Made by a program: the position numbers and the translations under genes. A stretch of DNA of 64,000 nucleotides. Source: Lachnospiraceae bacterium. GTDB lineage: Bacteria; Bacillota; Clostridia; Lachnospirales; Lachnospiraceae. Numbering within the stretch: position 1 is the first letter of the stretch; every line of letters starts with the position of its first letter. The stretch covers positions 1 to 64,000 of the forward strand of contig JAUNCZ010000003.1 in NCBI GenBank assembly GCA_030526405.1. The letters are read 5' to 3'. Shown here piece by piece: positions 1 to 9,071 of this stretch. A model generated the notes under the pieces. It worked only from the letters and a program-made list of their open reading frames with translations, was not told the DNA's origin and made no database searches.

Positions 1-56
1 ATTTTTCGGATCAGCGAAAAACTCGCTTAACGGAAACAGGGCCCTGCCCTAACAAA

Positions 57-90
57 TAAAGGGCCGGTCACAGACGGACCGACCCTTTTC
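57..90 (-). terminator. Rho-independent terminator after abfD
   Basis: Read on the minus strand, a GC-rich stem (GGGTCGGTCC paired with a GGCC-rich arm) follows the abfD stop codon by about 30 bases and runs into CTTTATTT. The placement fits the end of the abfD transcript. The T-run is short, so strength is uncertain. Confidence 0.6.
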
Positions 91-122
91 ATCATAGCAT
101 ATTCAATTTGAAAATTCGATGC

Positions 123-1568
123 TTATTTGATTCCTGCAAGTTTTTTAGCAAGCTCTTTCTTCATCGGAAGGTTGCCCTGACGAGAGATCATGATTCTCTG
201 TGCCTGTGGAGATCCTGCACCGTGCATAGACTCAGTTCTGTATCCAACTGCAGCAGTTCCAAGGCAAAGGTTCTCGATCAGTCTCATAACTTTCATACGA
301 TCCTCTGTAGATACTCCGCTTACACCCTTCAGGTATTTCTCAACCCATGGTCCTGTAACCTCACCCTTCAGATCAGCCTCAGAAGGAGCTGTTACGAAGA
401 TACCACCTGCGATATCCTCTGCAAGACGAGCAATCTCATATGGGAAACGAGTTACGTTCTGTTTACATACGTTTGCAAGCAGCAGGTTGATCAGGTATCC
501 GCCGGAAGCTGTTGGAGCACCCTCTGCAGAACATGCAATACCGCAGCAGTACAGAGTCTCATTCAGATGCATCATCTCGATGAGTTTATCTTTAATGTGA
601 GATGCTTTCTCAGCTCCGTTGTACTCAGCTGCCAGAGCTGTAGCACCGATGAGAACGTCACCTACACCTACTTTACATCCGCCGTAGGACTGTCTGTGGA
701 ATCCAGCGAAACGCTCAACCAGCATTCCTGCAAACTCATGCTCTCCGTTCATGAAGATTCTGTCGTTTGGAACGAATACGTGGTCAAAGATAACCAGAGC
801 CTCAACTCCGCCGTACTCTGCGTTTCCTACGTCAAGTGTTGTGTTCTCAGTTTTTCTTGTATCGCAGGACTGACGTCCGATGATCATCAGGATACCCTCT
901 GTATCTGTTGGTACAGCGAAAGATACTGCGTAATCCTTATCGTCTGGTCCCATAGCAATTGTTGGCATTACAATAACTTCCTGAGAGTTGATGATACCTG
1001 TCTGATGAGCTTTTGCTCCGCAAACCACGATACCGTCCTCACGTCTCTCAACTACGTGCAGATACAGATCAGGATCTGCCTGAAGGTGTGGAGCAAGTCC
1101 TCTGTCACCCTTAGGATCTGTCATAGCACCGTCGATTGTGAAATCGTTCTCACGGCAGTAGTTCAGGAAGTTTTTGAAGTTCTCATGATATTTTGTACCA
1201 TATTTCTGGTCGATCTCATATGTTGTGCTGTACTCAGCGTTGCAAGCATCCATACCTACACATCTCTGGAAGCAGGCAGCAGTTTTCTGTCCAAGCATTC
1301 TCTGCATTTTTACCTTGTTCATAAGATCTGTTGTATTACGATGAATGTTCAGGAAACGGTTGATCTTTGTTCCGTCCTCAAGAGTAACTGTCATAAGATC
1401 CTCGTACTGTGGATCCTGTGCATAATCATAAGTTGCTCTAACTGAGTTCAGAGATGGTCTTAAAATTGGGTTATCAACCACGTTCTCAACTTTTTTTCCA
1501 AACATATAAACCTGAAGGTTCATTTTACGCATGCTTTCAATATACTGCTCACCAGTCATTAATGCCAT
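123..1568 (-). CDS. abfD: 4-hydroxybutyryl-CoA dehydratase / vinylacetyl-CoA delta-isomerase
   Basis: The 481-residue product matches AbfD, the oxygen-sensitive [4Fe-4S]/FAD enzyme that dehydrates 4-hydroxybutyryl-CoA to crotonyl-CoA. Seen directly: Cys99 and Cys103 in ACFQRC, and the HRQSYGGC segment that supplies the His and the third Cys ligand (291 and 298 by my count); these are the known cluster ligands of the Clostridium aminobutyricum enzyme. The start at MALMTGEQ is chosen because AAAGGAG lies just upstream; an in-frame ATG eight codons earlier has no such site. It is the first gene of a set with two CoA-transferases, so a role in 4-hydroxybutyrate (succinate or GABA derived) fermentation to butyrate is inferred. 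It has its own promoter and terminator. Confidence 0.95.
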   Translation of the reverse strand: MALMTGEQYIESMRKMNLQVYMFGKKVENVVDNPILRPSLNSVRATYDYAQDPQYEDLMTVTLEDGTKINRFLNIHRNTTDLMNKVKMQRMLGQKTAACFQRCVGMDACNAEYSTTYEIDQKYGTKYHENFKNFLNYCRENDFTIDGAMTDPKGDRGLAPHLQADPDLYLHVVERREDGIVVCGAKAHQTGIINSQEVIVMPTIAMGPDDKDYAVSFAVPTDTEGILMIIGRQSCDTRKTENTTLDVGNAEYGGVEALVIFDHVFVPNDRIFMNGEHEFAGMLVERFAGFHRQSYGGCKVGVGDVLIGATALAAEYNGAEKASHIKDKLIEMMHLNETLYCCGIACSAEGAPTASGGYLINLLLANVCKQNVTRFPYEIARLAEDIAGGIFVTAPSEADLKGEVTGPWVEKYLKGVSGVSTEDRMKVMRLIENLCLGTAAVGYRTESMHGAGSPQAQRIMISRQGNLPMKKELAKKLAGIK

Positions 1569-1661
1569 GTCTTTTCTTCTCCTTTCAAACATCCGTCTGA
1601 GTTTTCACTTATACGAATCAGGAAATATGGACGTTTCCTTATCCCAAACCCATATAGGTCT

Positions 1662-1689
1662 ATTATACAAGAATTCATTTTCTAAGCAA
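1662..1689 (-). promoter_or_regulatory. Sigma-A promoter of abfD
   Basis: Minus strand TTGCTT, 16-base spacer, TATAAT, about 100 bases upstream of the abfD start. The perfect -10 box makes this the best candidate in the 396-base gap 1569-1964. The rest of that gap holds the terminator of the upstream gene at 1892-1928 and AT-rich sequence in which I see nothing else. Confidence 0.65.
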
Positions 1690-1891
1690 GGTTAATTTTG
1701 TACTAAAGCACAATAAACCAAAGAAAGATTTGTATTTTCAGATATTTTTTTCACAATTTCCAAAGGGATAATCGCCCTGAAAACACAGGAAGATTGCTCT
1801 GAACTATCAACAACACGCTTCGCAAATTTTTCAGGTTATCACAACAATCTTCAGGGTTTCATATAAGCCCAGACCAGGCCCGTTGCTCCCG

Positions 1892-1928
1892 AAAAAAAGG
1901 GACTGCCGCAAACAGCGGCAGCCCCTTC
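1892..1928 (-). terminator. Rho-independent terminator after the CoA-transferase at 1965
   Basis: Minus strand GGGGCTGCCGC, short loop, GCGGCAGTCCC, then seven T. It lies 37 bases after the stop codon of the 1965-3521 gene, so that gene and abfD are separate transcripts. Confidence 0.85.
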
Positions 1929-1964
1929 CAAATCATCCATATGCGTCAGACGCTCTGTTTCTGT

Positions 1965-3521
1965 TTATTTCACCTGGATGCCCATCGGCTCATCTTTGAA
2001 GATTTTCTCATCCATCAGTTTGAGATCCTCAGCGATGATCGGAGTGAACTCCATCTGATCCAGAACCTGTGTCTGAAGGTCGATTCCAGGAGCGATCTCG
2101 ATCAGAGTAACACCCTCTGGACGAAGCTCAAATACAGCACGCTCTGTTACATACAGTACAGGCTGTTTTACTTTGTTTGCATAGTCACCGGAGAAGGTGA
2201 TCTGCTCTACCTTATTAACGAATTTCTTCTTAGCACCCTCCTGAGTGATTACAAGTTTTCCGTCAACGCAGTCTGTTTTCAGACCTTTAGCTGTCATGGT
2301 TCCACAGTATACTACCTTCTTAGCATTCTGTGTGATATCGATAAATCCGCCTGCACCTGCAAGACGAACACCGAATTTTGAAACGTTCAGGTCACCGTTT
2401 GGAGCTGTCTCAGCCAGTCCCAGGAATGCGATATCCAGTCCGCCACCCTGGTAGAAATCAAACTGTACGTTATGAGGAATGATGCACTGTGCATTGGCAG
2501 CAGCACCGAACTGAGTTCCGCCGTATGGTACACCGGCAATTGAACCAGCCTCAACTGTCAGAGTCATCTCATCGGAGATTCCCTCCTCAGCTGCTACGTT
2601 GGCAATCTTCTCAGGCGCACCTGTTCCCAGGTTAACGATGGCATTCTTTGGAAGCTCCATAGCTGCACGACGTGCAATGATCTTCTTAGCATCCAGTGGA
2701 ATTGGAGGAATTGCATCAACAGGAATACGGAACTCACCGGTCAGTGCTCCATCGTATGGAGTTCCCAGACACTGCATGTTCTCTTCCTCTGATCCTACAA
2801 CTACACAGTCAACATAGATTCCAGGGATAGCAACCAGCTTAGGATCCAGAGATCCGCCCTGAACGATCTTCTCTACCTGAACGATAACTTTACCGCCGGA
2901 GTTTTTACATGCCTGTGCCATAGCTGTTACATCAAGAGGTCCGATCTCACGATGTACTGTACAGTTTCCGTACTCATCACAATAAGAAGCACGAAGGAAT
3001 GTAACATTGATAGGGAATGCTTTGTAAAGAAGTCTCTCCTCGCCCTCAATGTTGATTACTTTAACGATATCCTCTGTTGTTTTGCTGTTCAGTTTTCCAC
3101 CCTCGATACGTGGATCTGCGAATGTATTCAGACCTACATGAGTGATAGTTCCGATGTTATGAGCAGCGATATCACGATACATATGAGAGATAACACCCTG
3201 TGGCAGGTTGTATGCCTCGATCTTGTTGTTCAGAGCCAGTTCTCCCAGTCTTGGAGCACGATCCCAGTGACCACCGATTACTCTTTTCACCATTCCCTCA
3301 TGTCCGTAATGATCTCCGCCTGTACCATCACGATGTCCCTGTCCTGCTGCGAAGAACAGTGTCAGATCCTTCGGATGTCCTGTCTCCAGGAATCTCTTCT
3401 CGATTGCTTTAGACAGTGTCTCAGGACATGCACAGCTTACGAATCCACCTGTAGCGATGGTGTCGCCATCCATTACTTTTGCAACAGCCTCTTCAGGAGT
3501 TACAACAGCTACTTTTCTCAT
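1965..3521 (-). CDS. Acyl-CoA:acetate/3-ketoacid (propionate-type) CoA-transferase
   Basis: 518 residues in one chain, the usual size of fused alpha-beta family I CoA-transferases (YdiF/Pct type). The N-terminal half opens with VTPEEAVAKVMDGDTIATGGF; the C-terminal half carries TVEAGSIAG, where the Glu is the expected catalytic residue forming the glutamyl-CoA thioester, and a glycine-rich LAGAGGFIDI segment. AGGAGG sits 8 bases before the ATG. The gene follows the 3585-4940 transferase by 63 bases and precedes abfD, so it probably moves CoA between acetyl-/butyryl-/propionyl-CoA and a hydroxyacid. Substrate specificity cannot be read from sequence; lactate, propionate or acetoacetate use are all possible. 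Confidence 0.88.
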   Translation of the reverse strand: MRKVAVVTPEEAVAKVMDGDTIATGGFVSCACPETLSKAIEKRFLETGHPKDLTLFFAAGQGHRDGTGGDHYGHEGMVKRVIGGHWDRAPRLGELALNNKIEAYNLPQGVISHMYRDIAAHNIGTITHVGLNTFADPRIEGGKLNSKTTEDIVKVINIEGEERLLYKAFPINVTFLRASYCDEYGNCTVHREIGPLDVTAMAQACKNSGGKVIVQVEKIVQGGSLDPKLVAIPGIYVDCVVVGSEEENMQCLGTPYDGALTGEFRIPVDAIPPIPLDAKKIIARRAAMELPKNAIVNLGTGAPEKIANVAAEEGISDEMTLTVEAGSIAGVPYGGTQFGAAANAQCIIPHNVQFDFYQGGGLDIAFLGLAETAPNGDLNVSKFGVRLAGAGGFIDITQNAKKVVYCGTMTAKGLKTDCVDGKLVITQEGAKKKFVNKVEQITFSGDYANKVKQPVLYVTERAVFELRPEGVTLIEIAPGIDLQTQVLDQMEFTPIIAEDLKLMDEKIFKDEPMGIQVK

Positions 3522-3584
3522 TATGATATCCTCCTACTATTGAATCTTCCTATATATAAAAACAGATGACCTGTTTCTATTCCC

Positions 3585-4940
3585 TTATCTCTTATTGCTT
3601 CTTCTCCAGATATTCATGGCCTCAGCCTTGCCAATGAGCTCATCTCTGAAATCAGGATGGGCAATATTGATGATGGCCTCCACTCTCTCCCAGGTACTTA
3701 AACCCTTCAGGTTTGCTTTTCCGTACTCGGTTACAAGGAAATGTGTATTTGCTCTTGTATCAGTTACAATGGAGCCGGTCTCCAGTGTTGGCAGGATACG
3801 TGACTGAAGCTGTCCGTTTCTGTCCTTAAAGGTAGAAGAGCAGCAGATAAAGCTCTTTCCTCCATTGGAAAGGTATGCTCCCATTACGAAATCCAGCTGT
3901 CCGCCGGCACCGCTGATGTGCTTCACACCTGCGGATTCTGCATTTACCTGGCCAAACAGATCCAGATTTACGGCATTGTTGATGGACATGAAGTTATCGA
4001 TCTGAGCCACAGTTCTTGCATCATTAACCCAGCCTACAGAAGCACCGTACACCTCCGGATTGTGATCGATGTACTCATACAGTTCAGAAGAACCTGCGGC
4101 AAATGCAAACACCTGTTTTCCGGGAAGTACATTTTTTCTGCGTCCGGTGATCTTTCCTGCCTTTGCCAGGGCCACGTATGCATCCACATACATTTCTGTA
4201 TGAACACCCAGATCCTTCAGATCTGATTCAGCAATAAGCTTACCCACTGCATTTGGCATACCGCCGATTCCCAGCTGCAGACATGCACCATCCGGAATCT
4301 CCTCCAGAATCAGCTCAGCCACTGCTCTGTCCACCTCGGACATAGGTGCATCCGCACCACCTAATACGCTCATTGGCTCATTGTTGCCCTCCACGATCAT
4401 GTCCACCTTGGAGATATGAATGCGGCTTGTTTCCGGATCACCGAAAACATATGGACAGTTTTTATTCACCTCAACGATTACGATATCCGCCATATCACAC
4501 ACTGCTTTGGAATGTGATGGACATGGACCGAAGGAGAAATATCCCTCTGCATCCATAGAAGAAACCATCAGCATTGCAATACGTGGTTTACGGGAATCTG
4601 TCATATCATAGTAATATCTCGGAAGCTCTGAATAGCGGATCGGGTTGTAAAAGGTAATTCCCTTCTGGATCGCTTTTCTCTCCAGACCACCCATATGCCA
4701 GGAATCAAAGGTAAAATGTTCACTTGCATTCTCCACCTTGAAGATCTCCGGCTCACGCAGAAGAACACCTCCACGAACCTTTACATCACATAACTCATCT
4801 GCTCTCGCTGCAAGGGCAGCATCCAGTGCAGAGGGTGTTGTTGCACACCAGCTGTAATCGATCCAGTCACCGCACTGAACGGTTTTTACAGCCTCGGCAG
4901 CTGTAGTCAGTTTTTTCTGATAAAGCTCTTTATAAGTCAT
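3585..4940 (-). CDS. 4-hydroxybutyrate / butyryl-CoA:acetate CoA-transferase family protein
   Basis: 451 residues, similar to the AbfT/Cat2/But group that links acetyl- or butyryl-CoA to 4-hydroxybutyrate or acetate. The HTEMYVDAY segment around residue 240 carries the expected catalytic Glu; [10 protein letters not shown] and the GAGGQLDFV loop are the CoA-site glycine motifs. A GAGGAGG ribosome site precedes the ATG. Position beside abfD suggests that it makes 4-hydroxybutyryl-CoA for the dehydratase, releasing butyrate or acetate. Closely related family members use acetate as acceptor, so the exact acceptor remains inferred. Probably co-transcribed with the 1965-3521 transferase, 63 bases downstream. 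Confidence 0.87.
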   Translation of the reverse strand: MTYKELYQKKLTTAAEAVKTVQCGDWIDYSWCATTPSALDAALAARADELCDVKVRGGVLLREPEIFKVENASEHFTFDSWHMGGLERKAIQKGITFYNPIRYSELPRYYYDMTDSRKPRIAMLMVSSMDAEGYFSFGPCPSHSKAVCDMADIVIVEVNKNCPYVFGDPETSRIHISKVDMIVEGNNEPMSVLGGADAPMSEVDRAVAELILEEIPDGACLQLGIGGMPNAVGKLIAESDLKDLGVHTEMYVDAYVALAKAGKITGRRKNVLPGKQVFAFAAGSSELYEYIDHNPEVYGASVGWVNDARTVAQIDNFMSINNAVNLDLFGQVNAESAGVKHISGAGGQLDFVMGAYLSNGGKSFICCSSTFKDRNGQLQSRILPTLETGSIVTDTRANTHFLVTEYGKANLKGLSTWERVEAIINIAHPDFRDELIGKAEAMNIWRRSNKR

Positions 4941-4976
4941 AAAACCTCCTCATAGGCTCTCCATTTTCCTTTCTTT

Positions 4977-5005
4977 ATATTGCCACTTATTTAACATAAA
5001 TGCAA
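4977..5005 (-). promoter_or_regulatory. Candidate promoter of the CoA-transferase pair
   Basis: Minus strand TTGCAT, 17-base spacer, CAATAT, about 40 bases before the ATG at 4940. Both boxes are imperfect, so this is a tentative call. Confidence 0.4.
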
Positions 5006-5137
5006 GTTTTTTGGCTCTGTTAATGGAACAATTGCCGAAATGATGCAACAAAATAAAGATATGTTGTAATATTTTGCACAGAATTTCCGAAGAAATTCTC
5101 CCGGTGGATTTTTTCGAAAAAGCAACTGTAAGAAACA

Positions 5138-5213
5138 CACTATGCAAGTTTCTCACGATGTCGCGGCAGACGCCAGGGTCTCGTGCAAGCACTGACTTTG
5201 GCTCGTTGCTCGC
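5138..5213 (-). repeat. Intergenic repeat, GAGACCCTGGCG family
   Basis: Minus strand sequence contains GCACGAGACCCTGGCGTC, then CTGCCGCGA, then two short GAGAAAC/GTTTCT arms. Clearly similar sequence occurs at 28120-28205 and, partly, at 42577-42630, all between genes. Here it abuts a double-hairpin terminator repeat; together they fill most of the 379-base gap 4941-5319. Confidence 0.6.
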
Positions 5214-5287
5214 AAAAAAAGAGAGGCATCCATTGTTAATACAATAGACACCTCTCGATTTGGGAAGGGGCTTAGTGCGATAGCCCC
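5214..5287 (-). terminator. Double-hairpin terminator after the transketolase operon
   Basis: Minus strand: GGGGCTATCGCACTAAGCCCC, a short linker, then GAGAGG...CCTCTC enclosing an ATTGT/ACAAT inner stem, then seven T. It lies just after the stop codon at 5320. Nearly the same sequence occurs at 15741-15835 and, less exactly, at 39992-40072, so it is also a dispersed repeat. Confidence 0.85.
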
Positions 5288-5319
5288 TTTCAGATCTTTA
5301 TAAACTGATTTTTCAGAGA

Positions 5320-6285
5320 TTATTTACGAGCAATTGCTTTCTTAGCTGCTGCTACGATATCCTCTGCTGTCAGGTTGTACTCTTTCATCAGGAAGTTCTG
5401 ATCTCCAACCTGTCCGAATCTGTTCTGGATACCAACCATCTCAACAGGGCATGGTGTTCCTTTAACCAGCTCATTAGCGATTGCAGAACCAAGTCCTGTT
5501 CCTACCTGGTGGTTCTCAGCTGTTACGATAGCGCCACACTCAGCAGCTGCTTTCGCAATACACTCAACATCCAGTGGTTTCCATGTGAACATATCGATTA
5601 CACGAGCGTTGATTCCCTCTGCAGCCAGTGTCTCCTGAGCTTTCAGAGCCTCGTCAACCATGATTCCAGAAGCGATGATAGCAACATCGTTACCCTCTGT
5701 CAGTGTGCATGCTTTTCCGATCTCGAAATCAGAACCGTCAGCATATACTGTTACGAATCCTTTACGGATCAGACGCTGGTAAGAGATTTCAGGAACGTCA
5801 GCCAGTTTCTTTGTTACAGCGTATGTCTGAGCATAGTCAACTGTATCAACAACTGTTGCGTTAGGAATGTTCATGTACAGACCGCAATCCTCGAATGGCA
5901 TATGTGTTCCACCGTTGTAAGCAGCTGTTACACCTGGGTCAGATCCAACAACGTGTACAGGAACGAAGGAATATCCTGCTGCCAGGAAAGCCTGATCAAA
6001 TGCACGACGGGATGTGAAGCATCCGAAAGAATGTACCCATGTATGGAATCCTACAGAAGCGATACCTGCAGCAACACCTACACCATTCTGCTCAGCGATA
6101 CCTGCATTGAAGGTTCTCTCAGGATGAGCAGCAAGAAGTTTTTTAGTGTTGATACATCCCATAAGGTCACAATCAACGAAAGCGATGTCTTTTCTGTCAG
6201 CCATCAGCTCAAGCATAGCGTCAACGAAAGCGTCACGGTTAGCTCTTTTATCTTTTTCATGTTTTCCAATTAAAGTAAAACTCAT
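5320..6285 (-). CDS. Transketolase, C-terminal subunit
   Basis: 321 residues covering the pyrimidine-binding and C-terminal domains of transketolase. FNAGIAEQNGVGVAAGIA carries the conserved activating Glu of the PYR domain; the C-terminal TAENHQVGTGLGSAIANEL segment is typical of the transketolase/pyruvate dehydrogenase C domain. It needs the partner encoded immediately upstream (27-base gap) for the ThDP diphosphate site. Split transketolases are common in anaerobes and Archaea. AGGAGG precedes the ATG. Role: non-oxidative pentose phosphate pathway; a 1-deoxyxylulose-5-phosphate-like activity is less likely. Confidence 0.88.
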   Translation of the reverse strand: MSFTLIGKHEKDKRANRDAFVDAMLELMADRKDIAFVDCDLMGCINTKKLLAAHPERTFNAGIAEQNGVGVAAGIASVGFHTWVHSFGCFTSRRAFDQAFLAAGYSFVPVHVVGSDPGVTAAYNGGTHMPFEDCGLYMNIPNATVVDTVDYAQTYAVTKKLADVPEISYQRLIRKGFVTVYADGSDFEIGKACTLTEGNDVAIIASGIMVDEALKAQETLAAEGINARVIDMFTWKPLDVECIAKAAAECGAIVTAENHQVGTGLGSAIANELVKGTPCPVEMVGIQNRFGQVGDQNFLMKEYNLTAEDIVAAAKKAIARK

Positions 6286-6312
6286 CTTATTATCCTCCTA
6301 TGTGCTATGTGA

Positions 6313-7164
6313 TTACTCAGCTTTTACTGCAGCAAGAGCTTCCTCAGCAGCTTTGATTGCCTCTGCCCACTCCTCAGCGCTTGGCTGTGAAGAATGTGCT
6401 CCGGATGGCTCTGCGAAAGTAGCGCCTTTACCTTTAACAGTGTTCAGGATAATAGCTGTTGGCATTCCTTTTGTCTCGTAAGCAGCTGCAACTGCATCAT
6501 AGATTGCCTCTACATCGTTGCCGTCTTTCAGATCGATTACGTTCCAGCCGAATGCATCAAATTTAGCTGCCAGACCTTTTCCGTGGCTCATGATTGCATC
6601 AACTGCACCGTCAAGCTGCATTTTATTGTAATCTACGAAGCAGATCAGGTTGTCCAGTTTGTAGTGAGCTGCAAACTGTGCTGCCTCCCATACCTGTCCC
6701 TCGTCAGCCTCTCCGTCACCTACTGCAACGAATACTTTGCTTGCTTTTCCAAGGGCTTTCAGTCCTGCTGCAGCACCAACTGCCTCAGAGATACCCTGTC
6801 CAAGGGAACCTGTTGTAAGGTCAACACCTGTTGTTTTTGTTCTGTCTGTATGAGAAGGGAAGTTTGTTCCGTTCTGGTTCAGCTGATATGCGTCAGATAC
6901 TGGGTAGAAACCTTTCAGTCCCAGAGTAGCATACATAACAGGGCCTGCATGTCCTTTGGAAAGTACGAACTGGTCACGATCCTCCCAACGTGGATTCTTA
7001 ACATCAACGTTCATGTATGCGCCGTAAGCAACTGCCATTGCATCAGCTAAAGACATGGATCCGCCAACGTGTCCGAAGCCACGAGCTCCAATGATTTTTA
7101 ATGTTTCCAAACGAATCTCTGCTGCAAAAACACGAAGCTCATGCATCTTTTCTGACTTAGTCAT
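6313..7164 (-). CDS. Transketolase, N-terminal (ThDP-binding) subunit
   Basis: 283 residues. The thiamine diphosphate motif is visible as VGDGEADEGQVWEAAQFA, followed about 25 residues later by VDYNKMQLDG; RGFGHVGGSMSLAD and SKGHAGPVMYA are substrate and cofactor loops. It is the first gene of a two-gene operon with the C-terminal subunit. GGAGGATCATT precedes the ATG. Transcription probably starts from the well-formed promoter at 7247-7275, whose -35 lies inside an 11-bp palindrome, so the operon looks regulated by a dimeric repressor. Confidence 0.9.
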   Translation of the reverse strand: MTKSEKMHELRVFAAEIRLETLKIIGARGFGHVGGSMSLADAMAVAYGAYMNVDVKNPRWEDRDQFVLSKGHAGPVMYATLGLKGFYPVSDAYQLNQNGTNFPSHTDRTKTTGVDLTTGSLGQGISEAVGAAAGLKALGKASKVFVAVGDGEADEGQVWEAAQFAAHYKLDNLICFVDYNKMQLDGAVDAIMSHGKGLAAKFDAFGWNVIDLKDGNDVEAIYDAVAAAYETKGMPTAIILNTVKGKGATFAEPSGAHSSQPSAEEWAEAIKAAEEALAAVKAE

Positions 7165-7246
7165 AATGATCCTCCTTCAAAAAGTTGAATAGTAGTATTC
7201 ATGCATCCGATCATACCCTTCAGGGCATACTCAAACACTTTATTCA

Positions 7247-7297
7247 AGTATAAATTCTACAAAAAAATATGTCAATGAACAAATGTGTTCATTGACA
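7247..7297 (-). promoter_or_regulatory. Transketolase promoter with palindromic operator
   Basis: Minus strand TTGACA (7275-7270), 17-base spacer, TATACT (7252-7247). The -35 hexamer is one end of a perfect inverted repeat, TGTCAATGAAC (7270-7280) and GTTCATTGACA (7287-7297), separated by six bases. A protein bound to the palindrome would cover the -35 element, so repression is the simplest reading. The regulator is not identified. Confidence 0.75.
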
Positions 7298-7318
7298 GTC
7301 AAGCAGAAATAGTTATTC

Positions 7319-7374
7319 TTGACAAAAAACTTAGTTATAGTATACTTGGTTTCGTTGGTTTAGTTTCACTAAAC
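7319..7374 (+). promoter_or_regulatory. Promoter and candidate operator of the XRE-pot operon
   Basis: Plus strand TTGACA (7319-7324), 16-base spacer, TATACT (7341-7346). Just downstream is a perfect 7-bp inverted repeat GTTTAGT-TTC-ACTAAAC (7358-7374), placed over the transcription start region. The adjacent XRE-cupin regulator may bind it to control itself and potABCD; this is inference from position. Confidence 0.7.
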
Positions 7375-7449
7375 TTATTATAACACTTAACAACATCTGT
7401 CATCTCTCCTGCATCAGTCCGCAGCAGAGAAACAGATGCAGGAGGAATT

Positions 7450-7983
7450 ATGGATATCGGTAAAAAAATAAGGGACCTCAGGAATCAGAAAGGTCTGACC
7501 CAGGAAGAGCTGGCAGACAGAGCTGAGCTTTCCAAGGGCTTTATTTCTCAGCTGGAAAGAAATCTCACCTCTCCCTCCATCTCCACGCTGCAGGATCTGC
7601 TCCAGTGTCTTGGAACCAGTCTCAGCCAGTTTTTCCAGGAGGAGGAAGAGGACCAGATCGTTTTTTCTCAGGAAGACTATTTTCAAAAAGAGGATACCGA
7701 GCTGAACAACCTGATCCAGTGGATCATTCCAAATGCCCAGAAGAATGAGATGGAGCCCATCCTCCTCACTCTTCAGCCGGGAGGATCCACCTACCCGGAT
7801 AATCCCCACGAGGGAGAAGAATTCGGCTATATCCTGAACGGAACCGTTACGATCCATTTAGGTTCCAAAACCTATTCGGTAAAGAAGGGGGAATCCTTTT
7901 ATTTCCGCCCCTCGAAAACCCACTATCTCCGATCCGTCAGAGGAGCAAAGCTTCTCTGGGTCACCACACCACCATCATTTTAA
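7450..7983 (+). CDS. XRE-family regulator with C-terminal cupin domain
   Basis: 177 residues. Residues 1-65 form a helix-turn-helix of the XRE/Cro type ([35 protein letters not shown]); residues about 105-175 form a cupin ([20 protein letters not shown], later YFRPSKTHY). This architecture is that of PuuR-type regulators that sense small metabolites, often polyamines, near transport genes. AGGAGG precedes the ATG. The gene stands 14 bases ahead of potA, so it probably controls polyamine uptake and itself through the palindrome at 7358-7374. Ligand identity is inferred from context only. Confidence 0.85.
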   Translation: MDIGKKIRDLRNQKGLTQEELADRAELSKGFISQLERNLTSPSISTLQDLLQCLGTSLSQFFQEEEEDQIVFSQEDYFQKEDTELNNLIQWIIPNAQKNEMEPILLTLQPGGSTYPDNPHEGEEFGYILNGTVTIHLGSKTYSVKKGESFYFRPSKTHYLRSVRGAKLLWVTTPPSF

Positions 7984-7997
7984 GGGAGGACAACCAC

Positions 7998-9071
7998 TTG
8001 AAAAAGACATTAATCGACCTGATAGATATTACCAAATCCTTTGATGGAGCCTGTGTTCTGGATGAACTGAATCTTTCCATCAGAGAAAATGAATTCTTAA
8101 CACTGCTGGGCCCATCCGGCTGCGGCAAAACCACTACACTGCGTATCCTGGGAGGCTTTGTTACCCCTGACCAGGGACAGGTAATCTTTGATGGACAGGA
8201 CATTACCAATGTTCCTCCCAACAAAAGAAACCTCAACACTGTATTCCAGAAATACGCCCTGTTTCCCCACATGACTGTTGAGGAAAATATCGCCTTCGGT
8301 ATGAAGATCAGCGGCAAGTCCGATGCCTACATTAAAGATAAGATCCAGTATGCCCTGAAGCTGGTAAATCTGGAGGGCTTTGAGAAGCGCAAGCCCACTC
8401 TGTTAAGCGGAGGACAGCAGCAGCGTATCGCCATTGCCAGAGCCATTGTAAATGAGCCAAAGGTACTGCTTCTGGACGAGCCTCTTGGTGCCCTGGATCT
8501 GAAACTCCGTCAGGATATGCAGTATGAGCTGATCCGACTGAAAAATGAGCTGGGCATCACCTTCGTGTATGTTACCCATGACCAGGAGGAGGCCCTTACC
8601 ATGTCCGACACCGTGGTGGTTATGAATCAGGGCTATATTCAGCAGATGGGTACTCCGGAGCAGATCTACAACGAGCCGGAGAATGCATTTGTGGCAGATT
8701 TCATCGGAGACAGCAATATCATAGACGCCACCATGATCCAGGATGAGCTGGTGGAGATCCTGGGAGTGAAATTCCCCTGTGTGGATAAGGGCTTCGGCTG
8801 CAACACCCCTGTGGATGTGGTGATCCGTCCTGAGGATCTGATCCTGGCAGCTCCCGGGGAGGGACGTATGGACGGTACTGTCACCCATGTGATCTTCAAG
8901 GGTGTGCATTATGAGATGGAGGTACTGGCCAATGGCTTTGAGTGGCTGATCCAGAGCACCCGCTCCTACCCTGTGGGAACAAAGGTCAGTCTGAATGTGG
9001 ATCCATACAACATCCAGATTATGAATAAACCTGCATCTGAGGATGAGAAAGCTGTGGCCATCGATGAATAA
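7998..9071 (+). CDS. potA: Spermidine/putrescine ABC transporter, ATP-binding subunit
   Basis: 357 residues. Walker [10 protein letters not shown], signature [15 protein letters not shown], Walker [17 protein letters not shown] and the H-loop YVTHDQEEA are all present; the C-terminal 100 residues form the TOBE-type regulatory domain of PotA/CUT1 ATPases ([12 protein letters not shown]). The start is a TTG with AAGGGAGGA 7 bases upstream. It overlaps the start of potB by 8 bases, indicating translational coupling. It energises the permease pair PotB-PotC. Confidence 0.93.
   Translation: MKKTLIDLIDITKSFDGACVLDELNLSIRENEFLTLLGPSGCGKTTTLRILGGFVTPDQGQVIFDGQDITNVPPNKRNLNTVFQKYALFPHMTVEENIAFGMKISGKSDAYIKDKIQYALKLVNLEGFEKRKPTLLSGGQQQRIAIARAIVNEPKVLLLDEPLGALDLKLRQDMQYELIRLKNELGITFVYVTHDQEEALTMSDTVVVMNQGYIQQMGTPEQIYNEPENAFVADFIGDSNIIDATMIQDELVEILGVKFPCVDKGFGCNTPVDVVIRPEDLILAAPGEGRMDGTVTHVIFKGVHYEMEVLANGFEWLIQSTRSYPVGTKVSLNVDPYNIQIMNKPASEDEKAVAIDE

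Noticed and set aside
108..1445. 445-codon plus-strand frame
   Set aside because: Shadow of abfD, Ser/Cys/Thr-rich nonsense protein with no ribosome site.
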